Positions 58,096-64,000 of a DNA stretch of 64,000 nt are shown here, in pieces; within the stretch, counting starts at the first letter, position 1; each line of letters starts with the position of its first letter. Under the pieces are notes generated by a model, which saw only the letters and a program-made list of their open reading frames with translations, had not been told where the DNA came from and made no database searches. Position numbers and translations under genes: made by a program. The stretch spans positions 1,116,001 through 1,180,000 of the forward strand of contig JADJVJ010000001.1 of the NCBI GenBank assembly GCA_016716625.1, given 5' to 3'. Origin of the DNA: Nostocoides sp. (lineage in GTDB: Bacteria > Actinomycetota > Actinomycetes > Actinomycetales > Dermatophilaceae).

Positions 58096-59256
58096 GTGAG
58101 CACCCCTCAGGACATCGGGGAGAGGATCTTCGGCGAGTCCGACGAGGCTCGGACGCGGATCCACAAGCAACCGCCGCACCGTTCCCGCCGCTGGGCCGTG
58201 CTTGCTGCGGCCGGCGTCATCACCGCCGGAGGTCTCGGCTTCGCCTGGCCCCAGGTCTCCCTCGTGATCGACGCTCTCCAGGGCCAGTCGACCTCAGCGA
58301 CGGACTTCGCCGGTCCCGGGGAAGGTGAAATCCAGATCGTTGTCAAACCGGGTCACACCGGCGAGCAGATCGCGACCACGCTGCGCGAGTCGGGGGTGGT
58401 CAAGACCCGCACGGCATACCTCGAGGCGGCCAAGACCAACCCGCAGGCGGCGGGCAAGATCCAGCCCGGGACCTACACGATGCTCAAGGGGATGCGCGGT
58501 CAGGACGCCTTCGAGCGGTTGATCGACCCGGCGAACCGAGTCGCCAAGACGGTGACCATTCGCGAGGGCCTCTGGGCGAGCGAGGTCTACACCCTGCTGT
58601 CCAAAGCGACCGGAGTGCCCGTCGGGTCGTATGCCGCGGCTGCCAGGAACCCCGGAAACCTCGGCCTCCCGGCCGAGGCCAAGGGCAAGCTCGAGGGCTG
58701 GCTCATGCCCTCGACGTACGAGTTCCCGGACAAGGCCGACGCGAAGACGCAGCTCTCGATGATGGTCAAGGAGAGCGTCAACACCCTGAACAAGCTCAAG
58801 GTGCCCAAGGCTCAATGGGAGGAGACCATGATCCTGGCCTCGCTCGTGGAGGCCGAGGCCAAACTCGATGTGGACCGGCCCAAGATCGCCCGGGTCTTCC
58901 TCAACCGGGTTCAGACCAAGGGTGGTGGCACCTACGGGCTGCTCCAGTCCGATGCGGCGGTGTCCTACGGCGCCAAGCGCCGTGCGCTCTTCCCGTCCAA
59001 GGCCGAGCTCGAGGACGCGAGCAACCCCTACAACCTGCGGATCCATCCGGGGTGGCCGCCGGGCCCCATTTCGAACCCCGGTGCGGCCTCGATCAAGGGT
59101 GCCTTCCAGCCGGCCGACGGTCCGTGGTTCTACTTCGTCGCGGTCAACCCGATCACCGGTGAGACCCGCTATGCGGAGACCCTCGACGAGCACAACCGCA
59201 ACGTCACGTTGCTGGACGCCTACTGCCGGGCCAAGCCGAAGGACTGCGGTCTGTGA
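58096..59256 (+). CDS. mltG: Endolytic murein transglycosylase MltG
   Basis: A 386-residue protein with a cytoplasmic N-terminus (~35), a membrane helix (about 36-54, WAVLAAAGVITAGGLGFAW), a LysM-like/positioning region, and the YceG domain. The catalytic Glu is in LASLVEAEAKLD, and GGTYGLLQSDAAVSYGAK and NLRIHPGWPPGPISNPG are signature stretches. MltG cuts nascent glycan strands and sets their length. GTG 58096; the stop overlaps aroE. Confidence 0.93.
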   Translation: MSTPQDIGERIFGESDEARTRIHKQPPHRSRRWAVLAAAGVITAGGLGFAWPQVSLVIDALQGQSTSATDFAGPGEGEIQIVVKPGHTGEQIATTLRESGVVKTRTAYLEAAKTNPQAAGKIQPGTYTMLKGMRGQDAFERLIDPANRVAKTVTIREGLWASEVYTLLSKATGVPVGSYAAAARNPGNLGLPAEAKGKLEGWLMPSTYEFPDKADAKTQLSMMVKESVNTLNKLKVPKAQWEETMILASLVEAEAKLDVDRPKIARVFLNRVQTKGGGTYGLLQSDAAVSYGAKRRALFPSKAELEDASNPYNLRIHPGWPPGPISNPGAASIKGAFQPADGPWFYFVAVNPITGETRYAETLDEHNRNVTLLDAYCRAKPKDCGL

Positions 59257-60092
59257 CCTCCGGCGCCCCGGTACAGCTCTGCCGGGCCGGGGTGCTCGGC
59301 TCGCCGATTGCGCACTCGCTCTCCCCGCTCCTGCACGAGGCCGGGTATGCCGTCCGCGAACTCACCTCATGGCGTTACACCGTCCATGAGGTGAGCCGCA
59401 CGGAGCTGGCCGCTTTCCTGGCCGAGCTTGACCACTCCTGGCGTGGCGTGAGCCTCACCATGCCGCTCAAGGAGGCCGCCTTCGAGGTGGCGAGCACGGT
59501 CACCCCGCTCGCCGAACAGGCGCGGTCCATCAACACCCTCATCCGACGGGCGGACGGCGGCTGGGATGCGACGAACACCGACGTCGCCGGCATCGTCGGC
59601 GCCCTCGCGCCAGTCCCGCGGCGCCTTCGGCAGCGCCCCGCGGTCGTCGTCGGGACCGGTGCGACCGCCCGCTCCGCAGTCCTTGCCCTCGCCGAGATCG
59701 GTGTCCCCTCGGTCCGGATCGCGGGTCGCACCCGCTCAGCCGTTGCCGCCGTTGTCTCCCTGGCCCGAGACCTCGACCTGGTGAGCGAGGGGGTTCGTCT
59801 GGAGGAATGGCCCCAGGATGATCCCGGCATCATCGTGAGCACGGTGCCGGCGAACGCCAGTGAGAGCGTCGCCGCGGCGATCACGTCGCGGCATACCGGG
59901 ATGCTCCTCGACGTCGTCTACGCGAACTGGCCGACCCCGCTGGCGAACGCGGCCACCGAGGCCGGCCTGGTCGTGGTGTCTGGGCTCGACATGCTCGTCC
60001 ACCAGGCCGCGGTCCAGTTCGAACTCTTCACCGGGGTGGCGGCCCCGGTGCAGGCGATGCTCCGGGCGGGCCGGGCCGCGCTGAGCCGATGA
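59253..60092 (+). CDS. aroE: Shikimate dehydrogenase
   Basis: Reduces 3-dehydroshikimate to shikimate with NADPH. The 279-residue protein has GSPIAHSLSPLLHEAGYA, the catalytic Lys in SLTMPLKEAAFEVA, NTDVAGIVGAL and the Rossmann VVVGTGATARSAVLALAEIG. The usual TVPHK core reads TMPLK, a known variant type in actinobacteria. GTG 59253 overlaps mltG; the stop overlaps the prepilin peptidase gene. Confidence 0.92.
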   Translation: MTSGAPVQLCRAGVLGSPIAHSLSPLLHEAGYAVRELTSWRYTVHEVSRTELAAFLAELDHSWRGVSLTMPLKEAAFEVASTVTPLAEQARSINTLIRRADGGWDATNTDVAGIVGALAPVPRRLRQRPAVVVGTGATARSAVLALAEIGVPSVRIAGRTRSAVAAVVSLARDLDLVSEGVRLEEWPQDDPGIIVSTVPANASESVAAAITSRHTGMLLDVVYANWPTPLANAATEAGLVVVSGLDMLVHQAAVQFELFTGVAAPVQAMLRAGRAALSR

Positions 60093-60775
60093 GGCCGCAG
60101 GCCGCGGTGGTGTTGGCCTGCATCATGGTTTTCGGTGCCCTCGGCTTCGTCACCGCGCGTGAACTGGCCACCGGCGGCTACCGGATCGCTGAGGACCAAC
60201 CACGCCACGAACGCCGGTCGACGTGGTGGGTGCCGGTGGTCATGGCCGGGCTCGCGGGTTACGTCGCGTGGATGATCGGCGACCTGGCCCACTGGGCCGC
60301 GCTGCCGGCATACCTGCTCTTCACCTGGCTTTCGGTCACCCTGGCCTGGATCGACCTCGACGTTCACCGGTTGCCGTACGGGCTGGTTGCCCCGGCGCTG
60401 CCCGCGATGGTCGCGCTGCTCGCGCTGGCGAGCCTGGCCGCCGGTGGCCGGCACTGGCTCACGGCGCTGCTCGGTGGGCTGCTCCATGGGGGTGTGTTCC
60501 TCCTGCTCGGCGTTCTGCCCGGCGGCGGGGTGGGTGGGGGTGACCGGCGACTCGCCCCGATCATCGGACTCACCCTGGGCTGGCTCGGCCTGCCGTATGC
60601 CGTGCTGGGCCTGGTCTTCGGGTTCTTCATCGGCGGGGTGGGCGCCGGGATCTTGCTGATCTTCGGCCGGGTGGAGCGCCGGGACCCGATCGCCTTCGGG
60701 CCGGCGATGTGCGCCGGGGCCTTCCTCGCGGTCGGTCTGACGTCCCGGATCGTGGGTCTGTTGACCACGGGCTGA
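60089..60775 (+). CDS. A24-family prepilin peptidase
   Basis: A 228-residue polytopic protein with the two catalytic Asp of aspartyl prepilin peptidases: WIDLDVHRLPYGLVAPAL and GGGVGGGDRRLAPIIGL (GxGD type). It lacks the N-terminal cytoplasmic methylase domain of PilD. It would cleave type IV or Flp/Tad prepilins; such pili also take up DNA. It is wedged between aroE and aroC with an ATGA overlap, a conserved but functionally unexplained place. It carries two copies of the GGCATAC/GTATGCC word. Confidence 0.82.
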   Translation: MRPQAAVVLACIMVFGALGFVTARELATGGYRIAEDQPRHERRSTWWVPVVMAGLAGYVAWMIGDLAHWAALPAYLLFTWLSVTLAWIDLDVHRLPYGLVAPALPAMVALLALASLAAGGRHWLTALLGGLLHGGVFLLLGVLPGGGVGGGDRRLAPIIGLTLGWLGLPYAVLGLVFGFFIGGVGAGILLIFGRVERRDPIAFGPAMCAGAFLAVGLTSRIVGLLTTG

Positions 60776-60799
60776 GACGCGGGTGAGAGACTGACGCCC

Positions 60800-62029
60800 A
60801 TGCTGCGCTGGTTGACTGCTGGTGAGTCCCATGGGCCGGCCCTGGTCGCGACGATCGAGGGGATGCCGGCCGGGGTTGCCGTGACCCGCGAGGATCTAGG
60901 GGATGCTCTCGCTCGGCGGCGCCTGGGGTTCGGGCGTGGTGCCCGAATGGCGTTCGAGCGGGACGAGGTCGAGTTCCTCGGCGGGGTCCGGCACGGGCGC
61001 ACCCTCGGTTCCCCAGTGGCGATCCTCATTCGCAACTCGGAGTGGCCCAAGTGGCAGGTCGTCATGTCGCCGGACCCGGTGAGCGAGAGCGCCCTCGCCG
61101 GGGCGGACGACGTCAACGCCGAGAAGGAGATCGCCCGCAATCGGCCGCTCACCCGGCCCCGCCCGGGGCACGCCGACCTCGTCGGCATGCAGAAGTACGG
61201 CTTCGAGGACGCTCGGCCCATCCTTGAGCGCGCCTCGGCCCGCGAGACCGCCGCCCGGGTGGCCCTCGGTGAGGTGGCCGCCCGGTTCCTCGACCAGGCT
61301 TACGGGATCCGGTTGCTGTCGCACACCGTCTCGATCGGCTCCGCGGCGGTGGCCGACGATGCCCCGCTGCCCGGGCCGGGCGACGTCGCCGCCCTGGACG
61401 CCGACCCGGTGCGCTGCCTCGATCAGGCCGGTTCGGCGGCCATGGTGGCCGAGGTCGAGGCCGCCAAACGGGACGGGGACACCCTCGGCGGTGTCGTCGA
61501 GGTGCTCGCGTATGGCGTGCCGCCGGGGCTGGGTTCCCATGTGCACTGGGACCGTCGCTTGGACTCCCGCCTGGCCGCTGCGCTCATGGGCATTCAGGCG
61601 ATCAAGGGGGTCGAGGTGGGCGATGGTTTCCGCACGGCCGGGCGCCGGGGGAGCGCCGCCCACGACGAGATGGAACGCGACGCCGCTGGGGTGATCCGTC
61701 GGCGCACCGGCCGGGCCGGTGGCACCGAAGGCGGGATGTCGGTCGGCGGGCTGCTGCGGGTCCGGGCGGCGATGAAGCCCATCTCCACCGTGCCGCGGGC
61801 CCTGGACACCATCGACACCGCGACCGGTGGCCCAGCCACCGCCATCCACCAACGCTCGGACGTGTGTGCGGTCCCCGCGGCGGGGGTGGTGGCCGAGGCC
61901 ATGGTGGCCCTCGTTCTCGCCGAGGCATGCCTGGAGAAGTTCGGCGGCGACAGTGTCGCCGAGACCGCGCGCAACCACACGGCATACCTCGCCGCGATCC
62001 CGCAGACCATGACGACGTGGGAGCGCTGA
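60800..62029 (+). CDS. aroC: Chorismate synthase
   Basis: Converts EPSP to chorismate (FMN-dependent), 409 residues. Starts MLRWLTAGESHGPALVATIEG; RPGHADLVGMQKYGF, SARETAARVALGEVAARF and GGTEGGMSVGGLLRVRAAMKP (read from GTEGGM) are signature segments. aroK overlaps its stop. With aroE, aroK and aroB this is a shikimate cluster; aroA, aroF/G and aroD are elsewhere. Confidence 0.96.
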   Translation: MLRWLTAGESHGPALVATIEGMPAGVAVTREDLGDALARRRLGFGRGARMAFERDEVEFLGGVRHGRTLGSPVAILIRNSEWPKWQVVMSPDPVSESALAGADDVNAEKEIARNRPLTRPRPGHADLVGMQKYGFEDARPILERASARETAARVALGEVAARFLDQAYGIRLLSHTVSIGSAAVADDAPLPGPGDVAALDADPVRCLDQAGSAAMVAEVEAAKRDGDTLGGVVEVLAYGVPPGLGSHVHWDRRLDSRLAAALMGIQAIKGVEVGDGFRTAGRRGSAAHDEMERDAAGVIRRRTGRAGGTEGGMSVGGLLRVRAAMKPISTVPRALDTIDTATGGPATAIHQRSDVCAVPAAGVVAEAMVALVLAEACLEKFGGDSVAETARNHTAYLAAIPQTMTTWER

Positions 62030-62535
62030 TGCCGGCGGTGGTCCTCATCGGCCCACCCGGGTCGGGCAAGTCGACCGTGGCGGCCGCGCTCGCCGACCTG
62101 TTCGCCGTGCCGTGGCATGACACCGACGCCGCGGTGGAGGCCGAGCAGGGCAGGACGATCGCGGACATCTTCGTCGTCGACGGCGAGGCCGCCTTCCGTG
62201 CGCTCGAACGCGCCGAGGTGGCCCGTGCCCTCGCGCACGAGCCGGGAGTGCTCGCCCTCGGTGGCGGAGCCCCGATGGACCCGGGCACCCAGGAGGCCCT
62301 GGCCGGCCACCTCGTGGTGTTCCTCGACGTGGGGATCGCGGACGCGGCCAAGCGAATCGGTTTCGACCAGTCTCGGCCGTTGCTTGCGGTGAACCCGCGG
62401 GCTGCCTGGGTGAAGCTCATGGGGGAGCGGCGAGCCACCTACGAGCGGCTCGCCACCCATCGGGTCGACACCGCGGGGCGGTCCGCGGACCAGGTCGCCC
62501 AGGACATCGCCGCACTCCTGGCCGGCGCGTCATGA
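62029..62535 (+). CDS. aroK: Shikimate kinase
   Basis: A 168-residue P-loop kinase: VVLIGPPGSGKSTVAAALAD (Walker A), the substrate Asp in WHDTDAAVEAE, Arg in GEAAFRALERAEV, and the GGGAPM loop. Converts shikimate to shikimate 3-phosphate. ATG 62029 overlaps the aroC stop by one base; ATGA joins it to aroB. Confidence 0.94.
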   Translation: MPAVVLIGPPGSGKSTVAAALADLFAVPWHDTDAAVEAEQGRTIADIFVVDGEAAFRALERAEVARALAHEPGVLALGGGAPMDPGTQEALAGHLVVFLDVGIADAAKRIGFDQSRPLLAVNPRAAWVKLMGERRATYERLATHRVDTAGRSADQVAQDIAALLAGAS

Positions 62536-63602
62536 GCGGGGTCCGGAGTATTTCGGTGGGCGGCCGCTACGAGGTCCGGATCGGCCGCGGGATCGCCGCC
62601 GACGTGGCGCCACTGCTGCCCGCCGGGGTCAAGCAGGTGCTCGTGGTGCACAGCGAGGCCATGCCACAGCTGGCCGAAGCGGTAGCCGCGGCACTCGCCG
62701 CGGCCGGCCTACGGGTGCAACGCGCTGAGGTGCCGGACGCCGAGACCGCCAAGACCGCCCAGGTGGCGGCCCGGCTCTGGTCTCTCCTCGGGGAGGCGGC
62801 TTTCACCCGTTCGGACGCGGTGGTCGCGGTCGGTGGGGGCACGGTGACCGACCTCGCGGGATTCGTCGCGGCGACCTGGCTACGCGGGGTGGCCGTGGTC
62901 CACGTACCGACGACCCTGCTCGCCATGGTCGATGCCGCAGTCGGCGGGAAGACCGGGATCAACACCGCCGAGGGCAAGAACCTTGTCGGCTCCTTCCATG
63001 AGCCGGCCGGGGTGCTGTGCGACCTTGACGTGCTCGACACGCTGCCGCGGGCCGACTACGTCGCCGGGCTCGCCGAGGTGGTCAAGGCCGGCTTCATCGC
63101 CGACCCGGAGATCCTGCGGCTTATCGAGGCCGACCCGCAAGGAGCCTGCACGCCGTTAGGACCGGCTACCGAGGAACTCATCGAACGGGCCATCACGGTC
63201 AAGGCCGAGGTGGTCGCGGCGGACCTCACCGAGTCCTGGCTCCGGGAGATCCTCAACTATGGGCACACCTTCGGCCATGCGGTCGAACAGGTCGAGGGTT
63301 ACCGGCGGCGGCACGGCGAGGCGGTCGCCATCGGAATGGTCTTCGCCGCCGAACTGGCTTGTGCCGCTGGCCTGCTCGGCGCGGAGGTGGTGGATCGTCA
63401 CCGGAGCATCCTGACCTCGGTGGGGTTGCCCACGGCATACCCCGGCGGTGACTGGGCGGCGTTGCTCGCGGCCATGCGCCGGGACAAGAAGTCCCGGGGG
63501 GCAACCTTGCGGTTCGTCGTGCTCACCGGCGTCGGTGAGGTCACGCGCCTGGCCGACCCCTCGGATGAGGCGCTGATCGCGGCATTCTCCGCGCTGGGCT
63601 GA
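62532..63602 (+). CDS. aroB: 3-dehydroquinate synthase
   Basis: NAD- and metal-dependent enzyme making 3-dehydroquinate from DAHP, 356 residues. GGGTVTDLAGFVAATWLRG, PTTLLAMVDAAVGGKTGIN, the metal ligand region in NYGHTFGHAVEQVEGY and HGEAVAIGMVFAAELA are all present. Usual length. Last gene of the aroC-aroK-aroB run. Confidence 0.95.
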   Translation: MSGVRSISVGGRYEVRIGRGIAADVAPLLPAGVKQVLVVHSEAMPQLAEAVAAALAAAGLRVQRAEVPDAETAKTAQVAARLWSLLGEAAFTRSDAVVAVGGGTVTDLAGFVAATWLRGVAVVHVPTTLLAMVDAAVGGKTGINTAEGKNLVGSFHEPAGVLCDLDVLDTLPRADYVAGLAEVVKAGFIADPEILRLIEADPQGACTPLGPATEELIERAITVKAEVVAADLTESWLREILNYGHTFGHAVEQVEGYRRRHGEAVAIGMVFAAELACAAGLLGAEVVDRHRSILTSVGLPTAYPGGDWAALLAAMRRDKKSRGATLRFVVLTGVGEVTRLADPSDEALIAAFSALG

Positions 63603-63609
63603 GGAGCGC

Positions 63610-63627
63610 CCACAGGAAGCTCACAGG
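63610..63627 (+). promoter_or_regulatory. Direct-repeat operator candidate
   Basis: CCACAGG (63610-63616), 4-bp spacer, TCACAGG (63621-63627): two 7-bp units with 11-bp period, upstream of the dioxygenase-like gene. OmpR/PhoB-family regulators such as PhoP bind direct repeats of this kind. Confidence 0.35.
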
Positions 63628-63671
63628 GCGGGCATAGCGCAGGTGGTGCTCCGGGCCGCCAGGATCCTGCC

Positions 63672-64000
63672 ATGACACCAGACGCCAGCAGCGACGCACA
63701 CCCCATCCCCGCCCGGGCCCTCGAGCACGAGAGCGACAGCATCTACGACCGTGGACTCGAGTTCGACGTGCGCACCCTCGTGCGTCGCCGGGCCGCCCTC
63801 ACCCTGTTCGGCGGAGCAGGTCTGGCCGCCCTGGCCGCCTGCTCCTCGGACCCCGCGAGCACGAATTCAAGTACCTCGGCTTCGGCGACCGCCGCCTCAC
63901 CGACCGCGGGATCCTCTGCGACCCCCTCGGCCGAGGTCCCGGACGAGACCGCCGGCCCGTACCCGGGAGACGGCAGCAACGGACCTGACGTCCTGGCGCA
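63672..64000 (+). CDS. Intradiol dioxygenase-like lipoprotein, N-terminal part
   Basis: Cut by the window end after ~109 residues. A long N-terminal tail, then RRRAALTLFGGAGLAALAAC with a lipobox (Cys57) and possible Tat motif, a Ser/Thr/Ala linker, then VPDETAGPYPGDGSNGPDVL, which matches the start of extracytoplasmic intradiol-dioxygenase-like proteins of actinobacteria. Catalytic Tyr/His ligands would lie beyond the window, so activity is unknown. Confidence 0.75.
   Translation, partial: MTPDASSDAHPIPARALEHESDSIYDRGLEFDVRTLVRRRAALTLFGGAGLAALAACSSDPASTNSSTSASATAASPTAGSSATPSAEVPDETAGPYPGDGSNGPDVLA

Overview
The window is a stretch of chromosome from a high-GC (about 70% G+C by eye) actinobacterium. 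The 16S/23S/5S sequences, dense GTG/ATG starts, ATGA/GTGA stop-start overlaps, PriA in the histidine genes, TlyA, SteA/SteB and PPK2 all fit Actinomycetia. The 16S and gene content suggest the Intrasporangiaceae/Dermatophilaceae group (Janibacter-Tetrasphaera-Phycicoccus relatives), but genus cannot be settled without a search. Gene order closely follows blocks I know from Mycobacterium tuberculosis: infC-rpmI-rplT-trmH, pheST, argCJBDFRH, mpg-tyrS, TPR-HAD-small ORF-tlyA-nadK-recN-steA-steB, and pyrG-NUDIX. No insertion sequence, prophage, CRISPR array or tRNA gene was seen.

Layout. 1-3.3 kb: end of a his operon (hisB tail, an apparently frameshifted conserved gene, hisH, a small membrane protein, priA) and an SseB-like gene. 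3.3-6.1 kb: a structured leader, infC (AUC start, long Ala/Pro/Lys tail), rpmI, rplT and an rRNA methyltransferase. 6.2-13.3 kb: soluble histidine kinase, MFS transporter, pheST and an SDR. 13.3-20.9 kb: a tightly overlapping arginine operon (argC, ACT-domain gene, argJ, argB, argD, argF, argR, argH) without argG. 20.9-23.6 kb: mpg, a nucleotidyltransferase plus small partner, and tyrS. 23.6-29.4 kb: one rrn operon (16S-23S-5S, no spacer tRNA) with promoter, processing stems and terminator.

29.5-36 kb: TPR protein with a 12-copy Gly-Glu-Arg repeat and an apparent frameshift, HAD phosphatase, histone-H1-like protein, 54-aa protein, tlyA (apparent AUC start), nadK, recN. 36-41.8 kb: envelope/division block (steA, steB, MraY-like transferase, murJ, glycosyltransferase). 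41.8-45 kb: pyrG, NUDIX, ppk2. 45-48.2 kb: accessory pair (lipoprotein and secreted LamG-like protein). 48.2-54.7 kb: aspS, NUDIX, YbaK-like deacylase, MMPL transporter, rarA. 54.7-63.6 kb: alaS with a possible leader peptide, ruvX, mltG, aroE, A24 prepilin peptidase, aroC, aroK, aroB. The window ends inside a lipoprotein intradiol-dioxygenase-like gene.

The most striking feature is not a gene. The 9-bp word ACGGCATAC (or its complement GTATGCCGT) occurs about 30 times by eye, 15 per strand, where base composition predicts well under one. It sits in all three reading frames and forces locally rare codons (GCA, CAT, ATA, TAT), and it forms one perfect inverted pair as a hairpin after tyrS. Density, strand balance and the hairpin pair resemble DNA-uptake sequences of Neisseria and Haemophilus. 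I know of no such sequence in Actinobacteria.
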